Below are positions 27,696-36,775 of a stretch of 64,000 bases of DNA, in pieces (the first letter of the stretch is position 1; every line of letters starts with the position of its first letter). Source of the stretch: Vibrio stylophorae (GTDB taxonomy: Bacteria; Pseudomonadota; Gammaproteobacteria; Enterobacterales; Vibrionaceae); assembly GCF_921293875.1 (NCBI RefSeq), contig NZ_CAKLDI010000001.1:2729915-2793914 (forward strand), given 5' to 3'. The notes beneath the pieces are model-generated. The model was given only the letters and a program-made list of their open reading frames with translations. It did no database searches and was not told where the DNA came from. The position numbers were made by a program, and so were the translations under genes.

Positions 27696-29882
27696 CTATG
27701 CATTCCAGTGTATTCTCATAATATTGGACATATCTGGTGAAGTTTGAGTATTTAGATCAAATAACCAGTGATTCCCCTCACCTTGAGAAAAGAGATTATC
27801 TTTATACAAGTCCTTTACAGGCAGATTTTTGGCGCTGGCGATATAGCGCCCCACAACCAATCCAACACCTGATTTTTGAGCTTGATATACTAACTGCCCA
27901 AGTAATGCTTTTTCAATATCACGCCCCATCACTCGACAAGACATAACAAAGTTGTCAATCACCCACCGGTTTGGTTTGCAAATGATCACTAAAGCAGCGA
28001 CACCTTCATATTCGTCAGAATATTTATCCTTGGAACGAACGTGCAGAACTCTATATTCTTTCAATGCCATCCAACGCTGCAATTGTTCTTTCGTGTAGCG
28101 TGTCGTGGTTGTATTAAATTGATTGGTTTTGTTAAACAACTGAAAAGTACGCTCAAAATTGTCGTTAGACAACGCTTCAATACAAACATCCATATCTAGA
28201 CTTCGAAGGAAATCGCTGCGATCCGTAAAACTTGTCTGAGCTTTTTGAATATCCACTCGTTTTTTGTATAGCTCGGCACGTCGCTTGTCCGACTCATTAA
28301 CTTGGCTGACGAAAAGCTCAGGTAAGTGACAAATAAACTGATACCACTCAGCTGGATCATCAGGTAGTTCAGGAACAAACACACCAGGAACATTTCTTCG
28401 AACTTCTTCCCTTTCTGCAGGGTTATCATCAATAAAACACAATGATTGCACACCAAGGTTTAGTTCTTGTGCTAACTCTTTAATGTTTTGCGATTTAGGA
28501 TTCCAGTTAATTCGATGACTAACAAAATCGTCATTTCTTAAACGCATTTCTGGATGAGTAGCAATCGCATCTAACGCTATCTCTTGTGTATTCTTACTGC
28601 AAATTGTGAGCAATATGCCTCGTTGTTTTAATGAGTAGAATAGCGCTTGAAGCTCTTTGTATATGTTACCTGGATAATCCCCACCCAATGCAATACCATC
28701 TTTACCATCATCGCCAATAATACCTTTCCAAAGTGTATTGTCTAAGTCTAAGACTAAAGCTCTAGCAGACAGCGAATGAGAGGCTAAAATCACACCAATA
28801 ATGCTCTGACTATACGCTTGCAAGAATTGAGCAGAAAACGGAGCTCGAGCCACATACCAATACTTATTTGAAAAAGATTGGCCTGTACGATGCATTACGG
28901 CTGAATACGGTAAAATTTCAATCAGATTTTCAGCTCGTAATTGATAAAGCGTTTCATTCCATTGTTGGATTATCTGATCGATTTTCGAACCTTCCAATTG
29001 TTCTTCAATGGAAGAAGGAAAACCTTTTTGAATCGCAAAATCTGCCACATAAACTCGATTTCCACGCATAGCTATCTGTCGAATAAATGACAGATAAGCC
29101 GCAATACGAGCTTCGACGTTTAGTAATGACTCTTCCGTGGGTAACGTATAGATATCAGCAAAGAAATCTTCGATACGTTCCAAGAAAATGTAACATGACG
29201 AAGGTGTATTTAGTTCAACACGGGCTTTGTCAAGCAAGTCAACTTGATAACGAGCAAAATCAATTTGCTTAATTTGATAGGGAAATTGTGAATATGCCTT
29301 AACTTGCTTACGCAGACTCTCAGTCAGAAAATCCGTATTATGTGATGCAAATAAATACAATCCTGCCCGCAAATCCGCTTTATTTTCTGCCCAAACATAT
29401 TTAATAAAACGCACATTTCGACTACTTTCTACGACGCCTTCCGGAGCTGCACATTCAATAAAGCCAAATTTTTTATGTAGTAGCCAAACAGCTTCGTTTT
29501 CCGCAACGACATCACCATACAACTCATATAGACCTAAAACTCGCCCAGCATAGTCAATAACCGCTTTTTCGGCTTCAATCCACACTTGAGTCTTTTGATT
29601 TGGGCGTAATGATGCATTATCGAGGTAAAAGCCCCACCAAGCAGTTTTCTTTTCTGCATCAATTCGATTAAAGATGATAACGCCAACTGGAGTATTAGAA
29701 TCTTGTAAGATCAAAACTCTACGGTCAGAAGATGCAAGCGTTTTATTCCACCAAACTAAATGTTCATCTTCAGATATAACATGACCCGTCAGCATCACTT
29801 TACGAACATCAGGATGATTGCGCCAATTACGCACCATCCACTTGTCGTTATCGTCAGCGAGCCGTAAACTAAAATTGGTCAT
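27696..29882 (-). CDS. PseH-FkbH fusion: GNAT acyltransferase plus HAD-IIIC phosphatase/transferase
   Basis: A 728-aa fusion. Residues 1-165 form a GNAT domain like PseH (LRLADDNDKWMVRNWRNHPDVR), which N-acylates the 4-amino sugar of the pseudaminate pathway. Residues about 170-370 are an FkbH-type N-terminal region, 374-500 a HAD-IIIC domain with DLDNTLWKG at 379-387 and CFIDDNPAERE, and about 540-720 the FkbH C-terminal GNAT-like region. FkbH proteins load glyceryl from 1,3-bisphosphoglycerate onto an ACP in polyketide pathways. With the next gene encoding an ACP, the protein may both form an acyl-ACP and use it as the donor. It overlaps pseG by 14 bases. Confidence 0.85.
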   Translation of the reverse strand: MTNFSLRLADDNDKWMVRNWRNHPDVRKVMLTGHVISEDEHLVWWNKTLASSDRRVLILQDSNTPVGVIIFNRIDAEKKTAWWGFYLDNASLRPNQKTQVWIEAEKAVIDYAGRVLGLYELYGDVVAENEAVWLLHKKFGFIECAAPEGVVESSRNVRFIKYVWAENKADLRAGLYLFASHNTDFLTESLRKQVKAYSQFPYQIKQIDFARYQVDLLDKARVELNTPSSCYIFLERIEDFFADIYTLPTEESLLNVEARIAAYLSFIRQIAMRGNRVYVADFAIQKGFPSSIEEQLEGSKIDQIIQQWNETLYQLRAENLIEILPYSAVMHRTGQSFSNKYWYVARAPFSAQFLQAYSQSIIGVILASHSLSARALVLDLDNTLWKGIIGDDGKDGIALGGDYPGNIYKELQALFYSLKQRGILLTICSKNTQEIALDAIATHPEMRLRNDDFVSHRINWNPKSQNIKELAQELNLGVQSLCFIDDNPAEREEVRRNVPGVFVPELPDDPAEWYQFICHLPELFVSQVNESDKRRAELYKKRVDIQKAQTSFTDRSDFLRSLDMDVCIEALSNDNFERTFQLFNKTNQFNTTTTRYTKEQLQRWMALKEYRVLHVRSKDKYSDEYEGVAALVIICKPNRWVIDNFVMSCRVMGRDIEKALLGQLVYQAQKSGVGLVVGRYIASAKNLPVKDLYKDNLFSQGEGNHWLFDLNTQTSPDMSNIMRIHWNA

Positions 29883-30996
29883 AAATTGAAATCTCTTCTA
29901 ACTGCCTCACAACTCGCTCACAACCTAATCCATCAACCAGTTGAGAACATTGTTCTGATTGCTTAATCAAAGGCTGAACATTCATGAGCAACTGCCGATA
30001 TGCATTTTCATAATCATCAGGTGTCAATTGCCCATTTGATCCGAGATAGCTATGACCATTGATTTCATTGAGATCTTCTGCAAGTTGTATTTGATTATGA
30101 GCAACCGAACATACTAGGCCAGGAAGCGCTAAAACACATCGTTCCCAAGTCGTTGCACCAACCGCACCGACGTATAAATATGAGGCCGCAAAATAGTCCA
30201 TCATATTACTAACCTGAATATACAAGGACACTCTGTCGGCATTAATGTCACAAAAGTCTTGCAGTTGCTCTTTATTGGGATTGTTGCTCCCGATAATGAC
30301 ATCAAAATGGTCAGTGCTTTCAACACGCAATAGCCCTTGCAACGCCTTCATGGTTTCATTGGCAATATCAATACCACCAAAAAACAAAACCACCCTACCT
30401 TGTTCTAATCTGTGTTGATAAGGAGATAAATGAGATCGAGTCAGACTAAACTCATCTCTGAGTAAAGCGTATTGAGGGCCACATAACCGTGTTGCTGAGC
30501 TCAATAAGAGATCGTCATATCGACTTTCCCCTAAACGATAGTAGTTTTGATCCAACAATAGATCGACGCAATGTTCTCTATCAGCCAAATCATCGACTTG
30601 CATTGCAAAGCGATAGGTGCCCTTCAATCCGATTTGATATTGTTTTTCGATTGCATAGTGATCGATAATTAGCCAGTCAAACTTCGATTCCGCTCTGTCT
30701 GATAAAAATTCGATTAATGCATTTCGGCTTTGATCTATTTCTGACAGATAGTCAACCTCTAGCCAAGAACCATGATTACAATGTGTATTTGAGCACTCTA
30801 CGTGGTCATCAGGAACTGCTAGCTCAATAACAGGGAAATCTTCACGAACAAAGGCAATAAGATTTCCTTTTAACTTACGACAGACAAATACAACCTCATG
30901 CCCTTTTCGCTTTAGCTGTTTTGCTAAGGTCAGCATACGAAAGGTATGACCCGTTCCCACTTTGAGAGACGCATCGACTCGAATCGCAATTAACAC
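29869..30996 (-). CDS. pseG: UDP-sugar hydrolase PseG
   Basis: A 375-aa GT-B-fold hydrolase that removes UDP from UDP-2,4-diacylamido-2,4,6-trideoxy-L-altrose, giving the free sugar for PseI. The N-terminal RVDASLKVGTGHTFRMLTLA is the PseG signature with the conserved GxGH histidine, and VGAVGATTWERCVLALP is the C-terminal nucleotide-binding element. It starts with GTG immediately after the pseF stop. The usual GHV.RC is GHTFRM here, a small variation. It lies in the pse operon. Confidence 0.9.
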   Translation of the reverse strand: MLIAIRVDASLKVGTGHTFRMLTLAKQLKRKGHEVVFVCRKLKGNLIAFVREDFPVIELAVPDDHVECSNTHCNHGSWLEVDYLSEIDQSRNALIEFLSDRAESKFDWLIIDHYAIEKQYQIGLKGTYRFAMQVDDLADREHCVDLLLDQNYYRLGESRYDDLLLSSATRLCGPQYALLRDEFSLTRSHLSPYQHRLEQGRVVLFFGGIDIANETMKALQGLLRVESTDHFDVIIGSNNPNKEQLQDFCDINADRVSLYIQVSNMMDYFAASYLYVGAVGATTWERCVLALPGLVCSVAHNQIQLAEDLNEINGHSYLGSNGQLTPDDYENAYRQLLMNVQPLIKQSEQCSQLVDGLGCERVVRQLEEISIYDQF

Positions 30997-31689
30997 TTAA
31001 ACCTGTCCTGATAGAACTTTAGATAACAACAAAGCGTATTCCCAATCCTCTGGAGTATCTAAATCAACTACTCGTTTTCTTGATATTGGATATGCAATCG
31101 CCTTGTTAGAAAACATAGGAATCCCGGCTCGATACGCCTCAGGTTTACCCCAATAAAACTGACCGACATCATGATAGCCAGGCTCTAAATCTTGAGATCG
31201 CGTATTAAAATGCTCAGGCTGAAACATTTCCACTCGCCCATTCACAAGCTTTACGCCTCGCTGAATAGGGAACGGAAATTCACATACTGGAAAACAATAC
31301 TCAGCCGAAGGATTATCGATTAGTGATTGATATGTTGCTTTAATGTCACTCACGTCAATAAAAGGGGCGGTTGCATAGATACAACACAAGTATTCAATTT
31401 CCTGCGCTTGCTCTGCAAACCAATCTATCGCATGCAGCAAAACGTCTGCTGTTGTCGCATAATCGTCCGACACATTTTCAGGGCGAAGAAATGGCACCTG
31501 AGCACCGTATTGCCTCGCCACCTCTGCGATCTCCTGATCGTCAGTAGAGACAATCACCTGATCAAAACAACCTGATTGTAAGGCCGCCTCAATCGAGTAA
31601 GCAATTATCGGTTTACCATTAAAATCTTTGATGTTTTTTCGTGGTATCCGCTTACTACCACCTCGAGCTGGAATAATTGCGATTTTCAT
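30997..31689 (-). CDS. pseF: Pseudaminic acid cytidylyltransferase PseF
   Basis: A 230-aa enzyme of the CMP-sugar synthetase family that activates pseudaminic acid with CTP for transfer to glycans or flagellin. The opening IAIIPARGGSKRIPRKN is diagnostic, followed by GKPIIAYSIEAA and VIVSTDDQEIAEVA. The ATG at 31689 overlaps the pseC stop by one base (TAATG) and is preferred to a GTG two codons upstream. Length is normal. Confidence 0.93.
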   Translation of the reverse strand: MKIAIIPARGGSKRIPRKNIKDFNGKPIIAYSIEAALQSGCFDQVIVSTDDQEIAEVARQYGAQVPFLRPENVSDDYATTADVLLHAIDWFAEQAQEIEYLCCIYATAPFIDVSDIKATYQSLIDNPSAEYCFPVCEFPFPIQRGVKLVNGRVEMFQPEHFNTRSQDLEPGYHDVGQFYWGKPEAYRAGIPMFSNKAIAYPISRKRVVDLDTPEDWEYALLLSKVLSGQV

Positions 31690-32858
31690 TAGCACCCCTG
31701 CAAAATTTCAGTAAGCACCTGAACAACTGTATCTTGCTGCTCATCTGTCATTGCATGAAACATCGGCAATGAAATAGCTTCGCGATAATACTGCTCTGAC
31801 TCAGGAAAATCGCCTACTGTAAAGCCCATTTTTTGGTAATAAGGTTGAGTATGAACCGGAATATAGTGAAGATTTACACCGATTCCTTTCTCTCGAAGAC
31901 TATCAAATACTTGCTTGTGAGTTAGATCTATCTTGTCTAACTGAAGGCGGATAACATATAGATGAAGCCCTGAATAAGTATTTTTGAGCTGATATGGCAA
32001 TACGATTGGTAGTAATTTCAGCCGCTGATTATAACGTTCCGCAAGGCGATGGCGAGCCGTAACAAAGCTCTCTAAACGCTTCATCTGAGAAACACCAAGT
32101 ACAGCTTGAAGCTCGGTCATACGGTAGTTAAAGCCCAAATCAATCTGTTGATAATACCAACCACCGTGGCTTTCACCTTCCATTTGTTCAGAATCTCGAG
32201 TGATGCCATGACTACGCAATAAAGCCATTTTATCAGCCAATTCTTTTTGATTCGTCATGACAGCGCCGCCTTCTGCTGTCGTGACAATTTTAACTGGGTG
32301 GAAGCTAAATACTGTAATGTCTGAGTATTCGCAATTACCTATCGATAAACCATGATATTTACCGCCAATCGCATGAGATGCATCTTCTACGATTTTAAAA
32401 CCATACTCTTGCGCTAGCTTGTGAATAGCTTGCATATCACAAGGCTGGCCGCAAAAGTGTACAGGCACCACGACTTTAGGAAGAGTGCCATTCGCTTTAG
32501 CTTGAACTAGTTTCTCTTCCAATTTTTTCGGGCACATATTATAAGTCGCAGAATCGATATCAACGAAATCAACCTGCGCACCGCAGTACAAACCGCAGTT
32601 AGCTGACGCAACAAAGGTAATTGGTGTCGTCCAGAGCCAATCACCTTTCCCTAACCCCAGCGCAAGACAAGCAATATGTAATGCTGAAGTTGCACTATTC
32701 ACAGCTAACGCATAACGCGCACCAGTCTGATCTATAAGCGCTTGCTCAAATGCTGGCACTTGAGGCCCTTGAGTCAGAAAATCCGACTTCAAAACATCAA
32801 CAACACTATCAATATCTTGCTGATTTATATCTTGCTTACCGTAAGGAATCACAACCAT
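31689..32858 (-). CDS. pseC: UDP-4-amino-4,6-dideoxy-AltNAc transaminase PseC
   Basis: A 389-aa PLP aminotransferase of the DegT/DnrJ/EryC1 family that aminates C4 of the PseB product using glutamate. IPYGKQDINQQDID and KSDFLTQGP at the start are the PseC form. The PLP lysine is in FSFHPVKIVTTAEGG, and VEDASHAIGG holds the cofactor Asp. The ATG at 32858 is used; a GTG at 32864 would overlap the pseB stop by four bases and is equally possible. Confidence 0.93.
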   Translation of the reverse strand: MVVIPYGKQDINQQDIDSVVDVLKSDFLTQGPQVPAFEQALIDQTGARYALAVNSATSALHIACLALGLGKGDWLWTTPITFVASANCGLYCGAQVDFVDIDSATYNMCPKKLEEKLVQAKANGTLPKVVVPVHFCGQPCDMQAIHKLAQEYGFKIVEDASHAIGGKYHGLSIGNCEYSDITVFSFHPVKIVTTAEGGAVMTNQKELADKMALLRSHGITRDSEQMEGESHGGWYYQQIDLGFNYRMTELQAVLGVSQMKRLESFVTARHRLAERYNQRLKLLPIVLPYQLKNTYSGLHLYVIRLQLDKIDLTHKQVFDSLREKGIGVNLHYIPVHTQPYYQKMGFTVGDFPESEQYYREAISLPMFHAMTDEQQDTVVQVLTEILQGC

Positions 32859-32860
32859 TC

Positions 32861-33874
32861 TCACACTACAAAGTTTGGATCAACGTGCGCTTTAATTAGC
32901 TCGCGTAGGCCTTCAACACTTTCCCACTCTGTGTTGGTACCAGAGTTATATTTAAAGCCAAACGGTACTTTCTGTGCTTTATGGTGCTCTAAGTATTCTT
33001 GCTCTGTGTATGTGAACGATACCGAAGGCAAAATCGCGTAATACTTACCCAAATCAATTGTATTCAACGAGTCTGTATCAGTGATCATCTCTTCATGAAG
33101 TTTTTCACCAGGACGAATGCCAACCACTTTGATTTCACATTCAGGGGCAACGGCTGCTGCAATATCTAAAATCTTATAAGATGGGATTTTCGGTATGAAA
33201 ATTTCACCACCAAGATGATTTTCTAGTGCGTACATCACCATATTTACACCATCTTGCAGTGAAATATTAAAGCGAGTCATATCCTCATGAGTAATAGGAA
33301 GCACGCCTTCCTTACGCTTTGCTAGGAAGAATGGAATCACGGATCCTCGAGAGCCCATCACGTTTCCATAACGCACAACACTAAAACGAATATCTTTTGA
33401 ACCTTTGATATTGTTTGCTGCTGTAAATAATTTGTCAGATGCTAATTTCGTTGCTCCGTACAGGTTGATTGGCGCACACGCTTTATCCGTAGATAATGCA
33501 ACAACATTTTGTACCCCACACTGAAGCGCAGCCTGAATGACATTTTCTGCACCCGTAATATTGGTTCGAATACACTCGGTTGGATTGTATTCGGCAGTAT
33601 CAACCTGCTTAATTGCTGCCGCATGAATAATGACATCCACACCTTCACAAGCTTGAACCATACGATCACGATCTCGAACATCACCGATAAAGAAGCGAAG
33701 CTGAGGGAAAGTCCTCTGAGGATATTGCTGCTTTAGCTCAAACTGCTTTAGCTCATCTCGAGAGAATATGATAATTTTTTTAACCTCAGGATAACGAGCC
33801 AAAATAGTTTTCACAAATTGCTTACCGAAAGAGCCTGTACCACCGGTAATTAACACCGATTTGTTATTTAACAT
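32861..33874 (-). CDS. pseB: UDP-GlcNAc 4,6-dehydratase (5-inverting) PseB
   Basis: A 337-aa NADP-dependent dehydratase/epimerase that starts the pseudaminate pathway from UDP-GlcNAc. It has the Rossmann motif VLITGGTGSFGKQFV, IKQVDTAEYNPTE, STDKACAPINLYGATK with the catalytic Lys and Tyr/Lys pair, and VRYGNVMGSRGSVIPFF. The start at 33874 matches the family; upstream in-frame codons to 33913 look spurious. It is the first gene of the minus-strand operon pseB-C-F-G-(pseH-fkbH)-(VOC-ACP)-pseI, whose promoter should lie in 33875-34027. Confidence 0.95.
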   Translation of the reverse strand: MLNNKSVLITGGTGSFGKQFVKTILARYPEVKKIIIFSRDELKQFELKQQYPQRTFPQLRFFIGDVRDRDRMVQACEGVDVIIHAAAIKQVDTAEYNPTECIRTNITGAENVIQAALQCGVQNVVALSTDKACAPINLYGATKLASDKLFTAANNIKGSKDIRFSVVRYGNVMGSRGSVIPFFLAKRKEGVLPITHEDMTRFNISLQDGVNMVMYALENHLGGEIFIPKIPSYKILDIAAAVAPECEIKVVGIRPGEKLHEEMITDTDSLNTIDLGKYYAILPSVSFTYTEQEYLEHHKAQKVPFGFKYNSGTNTEWESVEGLRELIKAHVDPNFVV

Positions 33875-34027
33875 AGAGTTACAATCCAATATATCAAGCA
33901 TTACGCAACGCAACGCTAATTTCGTTCAGTATACTCACAATCAAATACAATTGTGAGTCCTTGAGTCTCAGGTACCATTTCACAGCAAAATACAACTCAC
34001 CACACCTTTCTAGTGAGAACAAACACC

Positions 34028-35881
34028 TTAATGGTTATACCGACTAATCACTTCCATCGCTTGTTTGAGGTAGTCGTAATTGAGTTGAGTATCATTGGGA
34101 TGGTTAGTGCTATCTAAATTTTGATAGCCACCCGCGTTATTAACTTCAACAATGCCATCCTCACTGATCACCGCGTAGCCGCTGTAATTTGAGCTCATGA
34201 TCCAAGGGCGCGCTTTTACTTGAGCTGGGTCAAGCAAATCAAGGCCATTGGTGTAATCACGCATAGGCGATGTTGCACCTAAATAGTGATGCAATAATGT
34301 TGCGCTCACATCTTCATGGCTGGTGCGTGCATCAGCGGCATTCCATGGGTTTGCCTGACCGGCTTCTGGTGTAATTCCTGCACCAACAAGCACAAATGGA
34401 ACATGAACCTGCGCGTCGGTAAAGTTACCGTTGTGCCCCCAGAAGTTCAGACCATTGTCGTTCATCTCTTGGCTGTGATCACCTGTAATAACCACCAGCG
34501 TGTGATCGAGCTCGCCAGAGGCCTTCAGTGCATCAATCACCTCTGCTATGAGGCTATCGGTAAAGTGAACACTGGTGCGATAACGGTTTTTCATCAAGGT
34601 CGCATCAAAATCATTATCCAACTCAAGGTAATTCACGCTATCGACCATAGGCTCAAAGCGGTGAGCATAGTCACTTGGGAAGGCGTAACCATGTGGTGAA
34701 TCGTAAAACAAGAAGCTAAAGCTTGGTTGATTCACATTGCGGTGTTTAAACCAATTGAGCCAATCTGCGGTAATTTCACGATCACAAGCGACATTGCCTT
34801 TACAATCGCGGCGCGTTTTTAAATTTGGAAGATTGGCAAATACAGTGCGATTAAACTCTGGTTTTTCCAACTGCGCCGCAGCAAAGACACCAATTTGATA
34901 ATCCAACGCCTGCAGGCGATCCATCAATACCGGTGCAGTTTGGTTACTTAGCGCAGCATGCCAGTAGGTTCCCGGAACGCCATAGAACAAACCAAAAATA
35001 CCGGTACGAGTCGCATTACCGGTAGAAGTATGGCGGTCAAACACCATCCCTTGTTTAGCAAAAGCAGCCATATTTGGTGCATCCACTTCATTTAAAGTGT
35101 CGTAACGCCAAGAGTCCACCACAATAAACACGATATTGGGTGGTGTGACGGCTTTAAACTGCACAGGGTTCAGTGGATAGGCAAAATCGCTTTTAGTCGA
35201 TACCGTCATAGCGCGCTGTTTGGCTAAAGCCTCTTCATCCATCCAACCGTGTTTTTTCATAAAGCTTGAAGCCGTTGCAGGATAGAAAAGCGGTAAATAA
35301 CGGGTCACATTGGTAATCGGCTGATAAGCATTGGCCGCCGCCCAAATATGCACTGCATTGGTTGCCAATAAAGCTAGAAAAATCACCAGCACAGATTTAC
35401 GACCAATACGCTTTTGCATCACTTTCGGTTCACGACCAAGATAGCAATATAACCAAGCTTGTCCTGCGAGGAGCAGTACAACACCGCCGATTACGGTGAT
35501 CCAAGTAATGAGCGGGAAAGACACAATCTGGCCCGCTAGGATCATCTCCAGCACCATTGCATTGATGTGGAAGCGATATTGCGCGAAAACAAAGGTATCA
35601 ATGACCAAGGTTGCCAATGCCACACTGCCCACAACAGCCATGATGGGTAAACGCCAACTTAGGCGCGGTAGTAACACCACTGGTAGCGTTAGTAGCCCCA
35701 CAAGCCCGCAAATTAAGCTCATTTGACCGATGACAGCGGCCACAATATAGGCCAAAGTCGCAGCATCAGGCGTAGCGGGCAAATAGCCAAAATAGCGAAC
35801 AGAGATCAGCATCGCCAAAATCGAGTTCACTAAAATAAACCAACCATGCTGGTGTAAACGTTGTCGAAGCGTTGTGGTCAT
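34028..35881 (-). CDS. DUF3413/sulfatase membrane protein (YejM/PbgA-like)
   Basis: A 617-aa inner-membrane protein resembling E. coli YejM (PbgA/LapC), which helps regulate LPS synthesis. About five membrane segments cover residues 14-190, then a periplasmic sulfatase-fold domain begins at about 250 (PPNIVFIVVDSWRYDT). Unlike E. coli YejM it keeps what look like intact metal-site motifs (VVDSWRYDT, STGNATRTGIFG and VITGDHSQEMND), so it may be an active transferase or hydrolase. A GTG at 35887 is an alternative start. It lies between pseB and kdkA, in the LPS core region. Confidence 0.78.
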   Translation of the reverse strand: MTTTLRQRLHQHGWFILVNSILAMLISVRYFGYLPATPDAATLAYIVAAVIGQMSLICGLVGLLTLPVVLLPRLSWRLPIMAVVGSVALATLVIDTFVFAQYRFHINAMVLEMILAGQIVSFPLITWITVIGGVVLLLAGQAWLYCYLGREPKVMQKRIGRKSVLVIFLALLATNAVHIWAAANAYQPITNVTRYLPLFYPATASSFMKKHGWMDEEALAKQRAMTVSTKSDFAYPLNPVQFKAVTPPNIVFIVVDSWRYDTLNEVDAPNMAAFAKQGMVFDRHTSTGNATRTGIFGLFYGVPGTYWHAALSNQTAPVLMDRLQALDYQIGVFAAAQLEKPEFNRTVFANLPNLKTRRDCKGNVACDREITADWLNWFKHRNVNQPSFSFLFYDSPHGYAFPSDYAHRFEPMVDSVNYLELDNDFDATLMKNRYRTSVHFTDSLIAEVIDALKASGELDHTLVVITGDHSQEMNDNGLNFWGHNGNFTDAQVHVPFVLVGAGITPEAGQANPWNAADARTSHEDVSATLLHHYLGATSPMRDYTNGLDLLDPAQVKARPWIMSSNYSGYAVISEDGIVEVNNAGGYQNLDSTNHPNDTQLNYDYLKQAMEVISRYNH

Positions 35882-35989
35882 GACCACGCAATCCTCTCTA
35901 GTTAAGCGAAAAAGTTAAACGCACAGCGTTTGTGAATGTAGTCAGTCAATCACGACTGGTGATAACCCCTAAGCAATGCTTGCCAATCG

Positions 35990-36676
35990 TCAAGTTGCCA
36001 GTGGATTTGTCGTTTTTTTTTGCTCCTTGATAAAGGAGCGCTGCAGCCGAGCAAGGTTATCCGCTTTCCAGCCCTCACCTTGCTTTGAACCGCATTTATC
36101 AAAATCAATCAGCCATAATCGCCCCGACTGATCCTGTAAAATATTGTGGATATTTAAATCCGTATGGCAAATCCCAGCATCGTGCAACTGACGCACAAGG
36201 CGGCCAATTTGCTGGTAAACCTCAGGAGTAAGCGGCTGCGCCTGCAAAGTTGCTACCAGATCTTGTGCACCTTCAATACGCTCAACCAAGATATCAGCAC
36301 GATAAAATACACCGCAACGCTGCACCCGCGCTGCAACAGGTCTTGGCACCGGAATATTGAGTGCGCGAAGCTGCGCTAACAGCGCAAACTCCTGATAGCA
36401 GCGTGTCTGCTGCCAACCATGGAACAGATATTGATCGCGCACCAATTTACCAAATAATCCACCGCGATAATAATGGCGCAGCGCCATGGGCAACTGCCCC
36501 TGAACAAACCAGGTCGTTCCTCGTCCCTTTGCGCTTCCTAAAACCGCTTGTTTTTGTTGCCAATAGGCAATATCAAACAGCCCTTCCAGTGCCGCTTCAT
36601 CGCTGGATAGGAGAGATGGATCATGCCAAATTACAGTTTGATTGAGACGTGTCTCAACGATATTTGCACTAGTCAT
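35990..36676 (-). CDS. kdkA: Kdo kinase KdkA
   Basis: A 228-aa protein-kinase-like enzyme that phosphorylates the 4-position of the single Kdo on lipid A, as in Haemophilus, Vibrio and relatives. RHYYRGGLFGKLVRDQY near residue 67, HTDLNIHNIL (catalytic loop) and WLIDFDKC (metal-binding DFD) are all present. The paired opsX-type heptosyltransferase, which uses phospho-Kdo as acceptor, is divergent from it across a short gap. Its presence implies a mono-Kdo-phosphate inner core. Confidence 0.94.
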   Translation of the reverse strand: MTSANIVETRLNQTVIWHDPSLLSSDEAALEGLFDIAYWQQKQAVLGSAKGRGTTWFVQGQLPMALRHYYRGGLFGKLVRDQYLFHGWQQTRCYQEFALLAQLRALNIPVPRPVAARVQRCGVFYRADILVERIEGAQDLVATLQAQPLTPEVYQQIGRLVRQLHDAGICHTDLNIHNILQDQSGRLWLIDFDKCGSKQGEGWKADNLARLQRSFIKEQKKTTNPLAT

Positions 36677-36775
36677 GGCTTATTTTGTCCCCCACCCTAA
36701 AATTGGTCGGCTTATTTTACAAGCTGTTAGCCAAACTGCATAATTTAGCGCAGATTCAATTTCAAAGGCCAACCT

